Shown here: piece by piece, positions 13,755-24,670 of the stretch
Layout of the letters: each line of letters begins with the position of its first letter
How positions within the stretch are numbered: position 1 is the first letter of the stretch
NCBI RefSeq assembly: GCF_017591435.1
Contig: NC_059276.1
Coordinates: 9,677,776-9,741,775, forward strand
Direction of reading: 5' to 3'
DNA length: 64,000 nucleotides
Origin: Portunus trituberculatus
Lineage: Eukaryota; Arthropoda; Malacostraca; Decapoda; Portunidae
Notes under the pieces: model-generated
Databases searched by the model: none
Seen by the model: only the letters and a program-made list of their open reading frames with translations
Told to the model about the DNA's origin: nothing
Position numbers and translations under genes: made by a program

Positions 13755-16485
13755 TAGTTCTTATTATTGGTATAGGCTAATCAAATCACTAACCACCACC
13801 GTCGCCACCAGTTCGCAGACAAGCTGAAGACGGCCCTAAGCACACACACATTAGAGGAGAAGCTTCGTTTAGTCATCTTTACTGAGTCAGCCGAGTCGCT
13901 TCTTTGCCTCCCTGACATCTGCCGGCGAGGTGTTGAACTCTCCCATGACTCCCCTTTCCTTCTTGACGCCATTGTGTTTGGCTCGGATGACTTCTGTGCT
14001 GATATTGGTGAGTGCGTGACAGTGTTTGGTTTGTGTGTGCCAGTGGTTTTCAAACTTTTCTTGAGTGAGTAGCTACTGCTTGTAGGTCATGTCCTGTCAC
14101 CATGTACCACCTGGTTCCAGAATAACTCAATACTAGCAAATATCAATTTATTCACAAGTACCTTACCTTAACACAACTCAATCTAATGCAAGAGGTGCAT
14201 CAGTTTCTTCTCCACCAGCTGATCAATGCCAGATTACATTGTGTAAGGCAATAGTCATTCTTCTGAGAATTGAATGGATTTAATTTAACTAAAAATTGCA
14301 TATGATTATGAAAATGCTCATGTACCACCTGGAAAGCTTTCATGCACCACCAGTGGTATGCGTACCACAGGTTGGGAACCACAGGTCTATACTATAACTC
14401 TCCCTCTGTGATTGTTAGGGAGTGTACAAGTGGGAGTGTGTGGTATGTTGGTATGTGTTATCTCTCTTTTTAGTATTGAGTTTCATGGTTTGTATGGCTG
14501 AGAAGTGAGTGTGTGGAATAACTGTTGCATGACTCTTCCTTCCCTTCTCCATCTCTCTGTCTGTCTCTCTCAGGTGCTACAAGGACCAATGAGGCCAGAG
14601 AGCTGCTGTTTGCCCGGCAGTATGTGGTGACGGTAGCAAAGGCATTCAAACTGCAGGCAATTGATCTGGTGTACATTGACTACAAAGGTAAGGTGGTGTT
14701 GCAGTGACCAGTGTGTTTTGTTGCCTCAGTACCACACTGAAGGGGAGGGACTGGTGGTGTGTTGGTGTTGTTATTGATAGTTGTTTGTTTAATCCCTTCT
14801 GTACTAGAATACCTTTATTATCATGAGTTTTAGCTGTGATTAGACAATTTTATTTACATTAGGAAGGGTTTATGGAGGTCAGAAGATTAATGGCCAGAGT
14901 CATCACTATTTAAATCCCCACATAATTTTCTAAAGCTGTATAAAATCAGTAAATAGTAAGCAGGATTGATATGGAAACACGTCATGGTACTGGAGGGGCT
15001 AATACTTCTGTGTGTGACCCTTTCCTGGTGTTTCTGCAGATCTTGAAGGCTTGAGGCAGCAGAGTGAGGAGGGAGCTGGTATGGGATTCACTGGGAAGCA
15101 GGTAAGGGTGTGGTTAATGTCTTTGTGTCTGAATATTGTTAGTTTATTTGTGTTTTTCTGTTTCTGAGTGTGAATGTTGTGTTTGTGTGTGTGTGTGTGT
15201 TTTGTTTGGGTTGTCTTGTGTGGGATTGCTGGCTTAGTGTATAGACAGGTAGGTTTATTGATGGAAAATTGTGTGTTTAGTGATTTAATGAAATGCTGAT
15301 ATTGTATTCACTCACATTATTGATTTAAAAAGGGAATTTCAACACAGAATATCACACAAAATGTCCATATTTTTCTCAATTTCACCTTGATTTACATTGC
15401 CGATCCATTTCCTTATTGGTAAAAAAAAAAATTTTAACACAGGGCATCACAAAAGTTGCATATATTTTTCAATTTCACCTTAATTTACATTGCCGATTCA
15501 TTTCCTTGTGATTTATCGACAATTTTATATAGTGGATTTTTTTTAGCAATAAATGGATGTGTTTCCCAGGTAATCCACCCAAGCCAGGTCCCAGTGGTGC
15601 AGGCGGCCTTCTCTCCTCCGCCAGGGAAGGTGGAGTGGGCAGCAGCACTGGTGGAAGCCTTTGAGCAACACCAAAAGGAAGGCAAGGTGGGTGCTGCTCT
15701 CTGACACAACACACCCACCATCACTAGCCTGTCTTCTGAAGTCTTGTATTGTTAAATGAAGGACTAATCTCTTTTATGGACTCTGGTTTTCATAGGTGTT
15801 TCTAAAGGCCACTGAGATCACTAGATGGGCATAACTCAACCCATATTCTCTCACTGCGACCATTTTCATAGACCACAGAGACAATTAGCCGAGTTCTAAA
15901 GAGTATTTCTCCTGTTCATAATGCAGAAAACTTGTTAACATGTCACTAGAATCACAGAAACATCCTTAAAAATCTGTGTCACTTCAACTAGACCCCCTTT
16001 GAAAATAGTGTTTGTACTGTTGATAATGCAGAAAACTTATTAACATGTCACTAGAATCACAAAAACACCCTTAAAAATCTGTCACTTAAACTAGACCCTT
16101 TGAAAAATAGTGAAAGTGCGGCAGGGAAGTGTTTCGGAAAAGGGCCTGAGTCATGTGGGGAATATTAACCCCTTCAGTACCATTACACATTTCCGTACTC
16201 ATTCTGGTTACTATTTGATGATTTTATACAGCTTCACAAACTCACGTGGGGAATGAAATAGTGAAGACTGGCCATTAAACCTCTGACCTCCATAGACCCT
16301 TCATAATGTCAATGCAATCATCTAATCACACTTAAAACTATAGATGAAAATACGTCCCGGTGGCGAAGGGGTTAATCGGATCTTTTCCTCTCCAGGGCGC
16401 CTTCACCTTCAGAGGAAACATGATAGATATGCCATTGCTCCTTCAGGCTCGTAATATCCTGCAGCTCGCCGCCATCACTAATTAA
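11185..16485 (+). CDS. CLYBL: Citramalyl-CoA lyase, mitochondrial (CLYBL)
   Basis: Predicted 335-residue HpcH/HpaI-CitE-type lyase that cleaves citramalyl-CoA to acetyl-CoA and pyruvate in mitochondria, downstream of itaconate. Coding exons: 11185-11271, 12236-12382, 13222-13416, 13812-14007, 14574-14687, 15040-15101, 15570-15686 and 16396-16485. All introns are GT/AG and the phases agree. The start is the first ATG and gives an Arg-rich, acid-free N-terminus (MLGVLRRGGCGLLRS) typical of a matrix-targeting peptide. Recognisable blocks in order: RRAVLYVPGND, LDCEDGV, LPKVDSPE, FTESAESL (the Glu that helps hold Mg2+), IVFGSDDF (the metal-ligand Asp), AFKLQAIDLVYIDY, GKQVIHPSQV and MIDMPLL (the catalytic Asp near the C-terminus). 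Length agrees with human CLYBL (340). The gene is intact. No clear polyadenylation signal was seen close to the stop. Confidence 0.95.
11330..11775 (+). repeat. Family A repeat, tandem copies in CLYBL intron 1
   Basis: Three consecutive diverged copies of the core 'aaggccacagagatg-ttagcgg', each followed by 'gttaataatg' and 'gtcactctgcctctagaa' blocks. It is one of several places where family A is locally tandem. Confidence 0.8.
11988..12235 (+). repeat. (CT)n tracts upstream of CLYBL exon 2
   Basis: (CT)n at 11990-12056 and 12160-12229. The second tract ends only 6 bp before the acceptor TAG (12233-12235), so the microsatellite is itself the polypyrimidine tract of this splice site. Confidence 0.9.
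12630..12735 (+). mobile_element. Retroposon tail fragment
   Basis: The segment ends 'gcaagcccacatggtataaa' and then an A-rich tail. The same end is seen on the minus strand of the SINE at 37092-37311, so this is likely a truncated 3' end of a related element. Confidence 0.45.
12795..13221 (+). repeat. Minisatellite of CLYBL exon 3 acceptor copies
   Basis: Five degenerate copies of the exon 3 acceptor and its first 25-30 bases have AG at 12805, 12916, 13009, 13080 and 13150. The true acceptor is at 13221. The 12916 copy matches the first 29 exon bases at 21 positions. AT-rich 'agataaataaatagat' filler separates the copies. The minus-strand frame across this block is antisense to the array. 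Confidence 0.85.
13490..13730 (-). mobile_element. Non-LTR retrotransposon 3' fragment
   Basis: The minus strand encodes a remnant with the LINE-type reverse-transcriptase tail 'LWNSLPASV', then 'FKRKVSRHLSLS'. A related plus-strand fragment at 21300-21469 has the same motif. Only the ORF2 C-terminus and 3' UTR remain, in CLYBL intron 3 and beside (GT)n and (CA)n tracts. Confidence 0.65.
14790..15003 (-). repeat. Family B interspersed repeat, reverse copy (CLYBL intron 5)
   Basis: Full-length reverse copy starting 'aatcccttctgtact' and ending 'ggtactggaggggctaat', with the 'ggaagggtttatggaggtc' core. Confidence 0.85.
15790..16165 (+). repeat. Family A repeat (CLYBL intron 7)
   Basis: Copy with an internal duplication: 'ataatgcagaaaacttgtta' and 'catgtcactagaatcaca' occur twice. 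It ends in 'gaagtgtttcggaaaa'. Confidence 0.75.
16166..16376 (+). repeat. Family B interspersed repeat (CLYBL intron 7)
   Basis: Full-length forward copy from 'ttaaccccttcagtacc' to 'gcgaaggggttaa', placed directly after a family A copy. The inverted ends (AACCCCTTC ... GAAGGGGTT) are clear. Confidence 0.85.
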
Positions 16486-16529
16486 ACTGTGTGGACTCTG
16501 GTAAGATCATTGTTGGGGGTTGTAAATTC

Positions 16530-18100
16530 AGCTAGCCTTTTATTTTATTGAGGTTATTAGTTTATCTTAATATCCTTGTTTTTTTTTTTTTTTTATTTAA
16601 TTTATTGTTTTCGTGATTTATTTATTTAATCTATTGCTGATGTTGTTTATTTATCTTATTTCCATTGTTTATTGAATTTCTTTTATTTTTAGTTCATCTC
16701 ATTAGTTTATTGTTGAGGTTATTAATTTATCGTATTCTCATTATTTATTAGTTGTTTTTTATATTTTATTAGCTCACCTTACTCTTTAATTTATTGTTCA
16801 TGTTATTAATTCATCTTATTCTCATGTTTTTATTCTATTTTTTATTTGATTAGTTAACGTGATCCTTTGATTTATTGCTGACATTATTAATTATTCATCT
16901 TACTCTCATTATTTACTAGTCATTTTATTTATCTTATTAGTTCACGTGACTCTAATTTATTGTCTCATTGTTTTTAGGTGATTACTTGAACTTACTTCCT
17001 TAATACCTCATTGTTTTAGTAGTATACATAAGTTGGATCCTGGTGCAGTGACTACTTGTCCTGGTGAACTCTTTATTTGGTCATCATTTTATTGGTGTAT
17101 TTTAATCTTTCACTACTTTTTGAATGGCGCCAAACTCAAAATCTTGTATTGCTCCTGCTCTGGTAAATAGATCCATAAAAGTAATGAATGAAATATACAT
17201 AACGACAGTCTATAAGGGAGAAAATATACTACATGCTATATACAATTGTTTATTTTATATGATTTTTCCAGCTTTTTGTTCACTGTGGTCCAATGTGGTT
17301 AAATATAAAACAAAATTCAGATGTTATTTTATTTAGGAATGTTTAAAAATGCATTACACAATTATAAAAGTAAATATAGATTATGGGTTTTCCTTATCGA
17401 GTATTAAGTATTTTTATTGCAGGCTTTACTCTGCGTTACCTTTGAAGCTACACAGAGAAACTTTTTTTTTTTATTCATCACTATATTTTAGTTCTTTTTT
17501 AAAAATATATAATGTACATATTATAATATGCAAACTAGGTAGCCTATTTTAAGCAAAGCTTTTCAGGCATCTTATAATAATCTGTGAGAATTATTTGCTG
17601 ACATGTGCGGTTTGTGCAATGAAAAGAATAGAATCTTAACAATAATACAGAGGAAAAGTTAATGGAAATATTTAAGACAGTACAATAATAATAACAATAA
17701 TAAAAATAATAATAATAATAGTAATAATAACAATAAAAATGAAAATAATAACAATAACAATAATAAAAATAATAATGAAGACAATAATGAAAATAATAAC
17801 AATAACAATAATAAAAATAATCATGATGACAATAATTCTTATGATAATACATTAATACAAGTTAGAAATAATAACAACAATAGAAATATTAAAAAAAAAA
17901 AAAAACAATATTGATTATAACAGTAATAAAATTGATGACAATAGTTTTTATGATATTCTATTAATACAAAATAGAGATGATAATATTGAAAGCAAGATTC
18001 AGTGATATAACATAAACAACATATGATGATAATAGTAATATATAAAGACAAAAAATCATGAAAATAAAGATATATGACAACTCAGGTGTAAAATATTAGC
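16530..18100. repeat. AT-rich tandem DNA downstream of CLYBL
   Basis: 16530-16980 is a T-rich minisatellite with 'tattaatttatcttattctca' style units. 17100-17540 shows nothing recognisable. 17685-17835 is (AAT/AAC)n, and 17840-18060 contains a related duplicated block. No coding signal. Confidence 0.75.
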
Positions 18101-18173
18101 TATATGGAAATTGAATAAAGATCCTTTATATGCATGAATACAAATAAGCTATAAATGAGATAAGTACATATTA

Positions 18174-18475
18174 ACCCCTTCAATATTGGGACACATTTTT
18201 ACTTTGAGATTTGTGTACAATTAGACCATTTTATTGACATTAGGAAGGGTCTATGGAGGTCAGAAGATTAATGGCCACAGTCTTCACTATTCTAACTGAG
18301 TTTTGTGTGCCATTAGACCATTTTATTGACATTAGGAAGAGTCTATGGAGGTCAGAAGATTAATGGCCACAGTCTTCACTATTTTAATCACCCACATGAG
18401 TTTCTGAAGCTGTTCAAAATCACCAAATAGTCAGCAGAATATATATAAAAATGCATCATGGTACTGAAGGGGTCA
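18174..18475 (-). repeat. Family B repeat, reverse copy with internal duplication
   Basis: A reverse family B copy in which about 95 bp ('attttattgacattaggaa' through 'atggccacagtcttcact') is duplicated. The copy at 51517-51817 has the same duplication, so both belong to one subfamily. Confidence 0.85.
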
Positions 18476-18829
18476 ATTAACATTATTACTGCAGGAGTCA
18501 CCTTCGTTAGCCCTTCAGTGTAGTGTGAAGGGCTGTGCATTGATTGAGATTAGTGGAGGGAGAGTAAGGCTGAGAGAACAGAAGTGGATGAAATTAGTGG
18601 AGGCAGAGTAAGGCTGAGAGAACGAAAGTGGATAAGATCGTAAGACAACATATCAGACAGGATAAAGGCATATAAACTTGTTGATTTACTAGTCACCATT
18701 GAGAGAGACAAATAAAACATGTTCTTGGATGGGGAGCTTTAAAAGAATAGATAAATTTATGGATGGGGATAATAGATGGCATTAGGTAGCTTTCCTCAAA
18801 CAGGGACAGCCTCTTGCAGATTCCCTCTA

Positions 18830-19420
18830 TTATGTTAAGTAGATACTGAGTGTTCTATAAGTGAAGGTAACCAGGACAGTGTCATCACTAATTCAGGTGT
18901 TATGATAGATAAGGAGATAATGAATGTTTCTAGTATGTGTAAGTAATCTAGACATTCTCAACACAGTGTCAAGATAGATAAGAATATGATGTGTGTGTGT
19001 TTCTAGTGTGTGAGTGACCTAAACATTCTCAACACTAATTTAAAAGGTGTCAGGATAGATAAATAGATAATATATGGTTTTGTAGTCAGTTCAACCACCA
19101 ATCAGAACAGATAAACAGATACCAAATACGTTTCAAGTAAGTGTGAGTGACTTAAACATTCTCAACATTAATTTAAAAGGTGTCCAGATATATAAGAAGT
19201 TAATAAATATTTTTCTAGTAAGTTCAACACCAAGGATAGATAAAAAAAATGCTAAATATGTTTCTGGTAAATGTGAAAGAACTAAACATTCCCAACAGTA
19301 ATTTAAAAGATGCCAGGATAGCTCAGAATAGATAAATAGATAATCAATGTATTTCTAGTCAGTTAAGGATAGATAAACAGGTACCAAATATCTTCCTAGC
19401 ATCACCCACTGTATATATTA
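18830..19420. repeat. Minisatellite, unit about 105 bp
   Basis: Five to six diverged units contain 'acattctcaaca', 'aatttaaaaggtgtc' and 'aggatagataa-tagataat'. 18480-18830 holds a short duplication around 'gattagtggagg' and nothing else. Confidence 0.75.
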
Positions 19421-19649
19421 AGGCAAGGTGTATCATGGCAGGTGGAGAGGTAAAGAGGTGGTGGCCAGGTGTGTCAGTGGTCAGTGTGGCCCTTCAAGTG
19501 GTGGTGTATGTTGGTCATGGCTTGCTTCAATATCTCCTGTGTTAAGCCTTTCGTTGCTGCTCCCTCTGGCCGGCCACTGCTGCGATCTGGAGAAACAAGC
19601 ATAGGTGTCTTGTGTCGATTTACCAAGCGGGAACAATGTAAGTTAATAT

Positions 19650-20115
19650 GTCAGTTGCTCATAATACTGTTTCATTTGTGGTACTCTGAAACACCTGTCT
19701 TATATTTTTCAAAGGCTGTAGAAGTGATTAATTGGGTTGGTTATGTAGAAATCTTTGTTAATCTGTCAGTTGATCATAGTACTTTATCATTTGAGGGATT
19801 CTGAAACACTTGACATTAATTTTCAAAGGCTACAGAAATGATTACCTGGGTTTTTAAGAGTTTCATCTGTTAATAATGTAGAAATCTTGTTAATCTGTCA
19901 GTTGATCATAATATTGTACCATTCAAGGTATTCTAAAACACTTGCCATTAATTTTCAAAGGCTACAGAAATGATTAGCTGAGTTTTCAAGAATCTCATCT
20001 GTTGATAATGTAGAAATCTTGTTAATCTACTTGTGGTATCCTGAAACACTTGCCATTAATTTCCAAAGGTTACAGAAATTATTAGCTGGGTTTTCAAGTC
20101 TCATCTGTTAGTAAT
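19650..20115 (+). repeat. Family A repeat, tandem partial copies
   Basis: Four partial copies of 'ttttcaaaggctacagaaatg' plus 'tctgttaataatgtagaaat', spaced about 120 bp apart. Confidence 0.75.
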
Positions 20116-20329
20116 ATAGAAATCTTTATACTCTGTCACTAGAATCATAAAAAAAAAACTTTGATATTGACTCCTGCTTCTCCTTAACCTTCTCTAAAGT
20201 AAGGCAAGTGTGCACATCACCACTGTCCACCCAGGCTACGTTAAAAACATGCATTAACATGATACCAAGAAACAGTGACCATGAATGAGCTGAAGTTATA
20301 GGAGTGAAAGTTGAGAATAGGAGAAACAT

Positions 20330-20835
20330 TACTAACTGGAGTGACTGTGTAGGAGTGACATTACTAACTACAGTTGCAAAAAAAGATGCATTACTAACTG
20401 GAGTGTTGGTAAGATAGGTACATTACTAACTGGAGTGACATTACTGACTGGAGTTGCAAAAAAAGATGCATTACTAACTGAAGTGTAGGTAGCAGTGATA
20501 CATTATTAACTGTAGTGTTAAGTAGCAGTGACACATTTTTAACTGAAGTAGCAGGAGTGATACATTATTAGAGTGGCAAGAAGTGACACATTACTAACTG
20601 GAGTGGTAGGAGTGACACATTACTAACTGGAGAAGCAAGAGTGACATATTCTTAACTGGAGAAGCAGGAGTGACATTCTTAACTGGAATGGCTAATAAAG
20701 GAGCATTACTAACTAGAATATATGTAAAAGTGACACATTATTAATTGGAATAGCAAGAGTGACACATTACTAACTGGAGTGGGCTAGAATTAACACATTA
20801 TTAACTGTATTGGCTGTAAAAGGTGCATTACTAAC
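20330..20835. repeat. Minisatellite (acattactaactggagtg)n
   Basis: About 20 diverged units of 17-35 bp built on 'cattactaactggagtg'. Read on the minus strand, the last units supply the final codons and the stop of the minus-strand gene. Confidence 0.9.
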
Positions 20836-23800
20836 TGGAGTGTGTGTGGGTCAGGTCAGGAGGAGGTTGGTTGAGAAGTCGTCCTATTTCCTGTTGTGCT
20901 GTGACCCCAATATGGAAACTGTGGCTCTGTGGGGAAAGGTCATGGTTATACATCAAGAGGTCACTTCATTACATTGGTCATTTACATCATAACATCAATC
21001 ATTTGAAATAGAAGGCCATATTATTATTATTTGACATTTGGTTTTTCTTATGTCTATTTCACAAACTTCTAATAATATAACAATAATTTTTAGAATGTCA
21101 CTTTTTTTTATGTAAGAGGGAGAATTACCAAGGGCAAAAAAATTAATATTAGAAAAAAAAGGCCCTCTTGAATTGTAGTCTCCATAAAAGAATCAAAAGA
21201 ATTACTCAAAATAAGTCAAAAAGCCTTACCATTATTATACGACATTTGGTTTTCCTATATTAATTTCACAAACTTCTACCAACATAACACCAAATTGCAA
21301 GTAACAAGCCTCTGGTAAACTCTGGAACTCTCTGCCTGCTTCTGTATCTCCAACTTCCTATGACTTGAGTTCATTTAAGAGGGAGGTTTCAAGACATTTA
21401 TCCTTTACTTTGGCTAACTCTCTCACACCTGTAAGGGGACTGGTAACTAAGTGGGTCTTTTTTTCTTAGTTTACGTTGCCATTGACCAATTTTTCCCTCT
21501 ACCATTAAAAACAACTATTTCAACCTCAAACACACCCATTAACCCCTTCAGCACCATGACACATTTCCATATTCCTTGTGGTTGCTATTTGGTGATTTGA
21601 TACAGCTTCAGAAACTCATGTGGGGGGATTAAAATAGTGAAGACTGTGGCCAATAATATTCTGACCTCCATACATCTTTCCTAATGTCAATAAAACAGTC
21701 TTATGGTTAATATAGAACCACTCGCACTTTCTCATTCACAAACATTCACAAACCTTCGCTCCGCAGGGAATATAAGGGATGATATTCTCTTTCTCCTTCG
21801 GGTGGGACTGTTTAACACGCTGCTGTGAGGTATGTGTGGGCCTGGCATATCCTTGCTTCTCCACATCAACAGCTGCCTTAGAGTGAGTGCTTATCTTGAG
21901 GTGCCCCTTTACTTGGCTCTCAGTACCTCTCATCTTCCTCTCCCTTGATCTGCCAATGCCAGTCTGCCTTGGGTTAGGACTTAATGTAGATCTGTGTGTC
22001 TTGTGAGGGCTGTTACAGGAATCAGACTTGTCACTTGCCTTTCTCTCTCTTGATTGACTGGTGTCTGTGTCATTGCCTTGTGCTGTGTGCCTTGGTCTAG
22101 CTTCCCTGTGTGTCTTGCAAGAGTTGTGACAAGAGGAATAAGATTTTTCACTTGTCTTTCTCTCCCTTGATCTACCACCAGTGTCTGTGTGCCTTGGTCT
22201 AGCTGCCTTGTGTGTCTTACGAGGAGTGCTGTGACAGGAGGAATCAGATTTGTCTCTTCTGTGTTTGCTGTGCCCTCTCTTCCCAAACACCTCCTCTCTG
22301 CTGCCTGGGTGTTCATATATGTCATCCTGCTGTGTTCTGGCTGATCTTAATGGCAGGTTGGTATCACTGTGACACAAGCAGCAGTCATGGTAGGTGTTCT
22401 GTGACTCTTCCTTCCTATCCCTTGTCCTGTGCTTCCATATGACTCTTTCTCTTCCAACAGGGCATGGATTGTCACATAAAGTATTGCCATAGCACAGGCA
22501 GTCTTGGGAAGTATCTGGTTCTTGCTCCCTATGGTCTTTCTGTGCTGGCTTCCATACAACTCTCTCATTTGCTAACTTAGGATCAATAGATGAAGGTCTG
22601 CTTGTTTTTTCGGTTTGTTTAATGCCTTCTCTGTCCTTCCTTGGGTTACAGTGCTTGCAGTAATGTGGTGCCTCAGTCTTCTCCCTCTGTGTTCCTTGGC
22701 TAGCTTGCTCTGAAGTGTTTACCTGTCTTGTCCTCTGTAATGAGTTGAAAGTTGTCACATTCATATATCAGTGTTTTGAAAGTTAGTCTATGTGGTTATT
22801 GGTGTTATGAGGTGTTAATAAGTATCATGATGCAATTTCATATTCATTCTGGTTAATATTTGATTTTAGTACAGCTTCAGAAACTTATGTGGGGGTTGAA
22901 ATATTGAAGACTCCAGCCATTAATCTTGACCTCCATAGACCCTTCCTGATGTAAATAAAATTGTCTAATCATATCCAAAGCTCAAGGTAAAAGAATGTGT
23001 CCCAGTACTGAAGGGGTTAATTGTAATGGTTCAAATCATTCATATTTCGATACATACCTTTGCTTTGTATTTTGTTTTGCGTTTGATCAAGACACTTTTG
23101 TTTCTTGGTTTCTTTGCGGCTTCTGAAAATAGAGAATCTTTTGTCACGCTCCGAACATTGACTCTCTCTCTCTCTCTCTCATAGGAGGAGATAGTAGTGG
23201 TGTTGGTGGTGGTGGTGGTGTGGTGGTGGTGGTGGTGGTGGTGGTGGTGGTGGTGGTGGTGGTGGTGGTGGTGTATTGTGGTTAAGTTAGATTAAGTAGA
23301 AGTAACACACTGGAGGAGGTGATGGAGGGTGGTGGTGGTGGTGGTGTAGTGTTGGTGGCGGCATCTCTCCCTCTACCTCTCCCTCTCTCCTCTTCCTGCT
23401 CCACTCTCTTGCGCAGGGTTGCCAATGTGTCCTCCACCAAGTCCAGGGCCGCCTCCATCCCTGCCAGAACAAAAGCCAGGTCAGTTAGGAATAAAAAAGA
23501 AGTTAACATGTTTTTCAAGGCTTCATTTGACTTACTGGGCTTGTAAAGGTAAAGAAAATGAAAGAAATTAGTTGATATAACACAAAATAAAAATAAATTA
23601 AACTCAAAAGCTATAAATAAGAGAATAAAAGAATAAATTGACAGATTTTACAAGACTACTTTTTAATGAGCTTGTGAAAGTAGAAAAATTAAAAGAAATT
23701 CATTAATATAACCCAAAATAAAAATAAATTAAATAAAAAGCTATAAATAAGAGAATAAAAGAATAAGATAAAAGGTTTTACAAGACTTTACTTTATTTAA

Positions 23801-24248
23801 CGAGCTCATGAAGGTAAAGAAAATGAAAGAAATGAATGAATAGAACCCAAAATAAAAATAAATTAAACTCAAAAGCCACAAATAAGAGAATAAAAGAATA
23901 AATTGACAGGTTATTCAAGGTTTTTTGACTTACTGAGCTCGTGAAAGTAAAGAAATGAATTAATATAAGCCAAAATAAAAGGAACTAATCAATATGAACC
24001 AAATATCAGTAAATAAGAGAATAATATAATGTGACATGCTTTACAAGGCTTTATTTTACTTATTGACCTCATTAAAGTAAAGAAAAGTAAAGAAACTAGT
24101 CAGTGTAACCCAAAATAAACAAAATTAATCAAAATAACCACAAAAGAATAAGGTGACATGCTTTACAAGACTTTATTTTACTTAATGAGGTTGTGAAAAT
24201 AAAGAAAAATTAAAGAAACTACGCAATGTAACCCAAAATAAAGGAAAT

Positions 24249-24327
<79 letters not shown>

Positions 24328-24629
24328 GGTGGTGGTGGTGGTGGCTGGAAAACACATAACTAGGTGAGACAACAATAACATGCAAATTCTAACCTCTCCT
24401 GTCAGATTGAGGGAACACTTTGCTCATGGTGGGAAGAAAATGCTATACTCCCTTCTCTTCCTCTTCCTCCTCCTCCTCCTCTTCTTCTTCTTCCTGGAGT
24501 CTTCAATATCTCTTCAAGTCACTCTTCTCTTCCTTTACGACTTCAAATGGCTCAGTGTCTCATTTCCAACGCATATATTGTTCATTTTAACTTATTTATT
24601 TGAATCTCCCCGCCTGTGTTTTGACTTTA

Positions 24630-24670
<41 letters not shown>

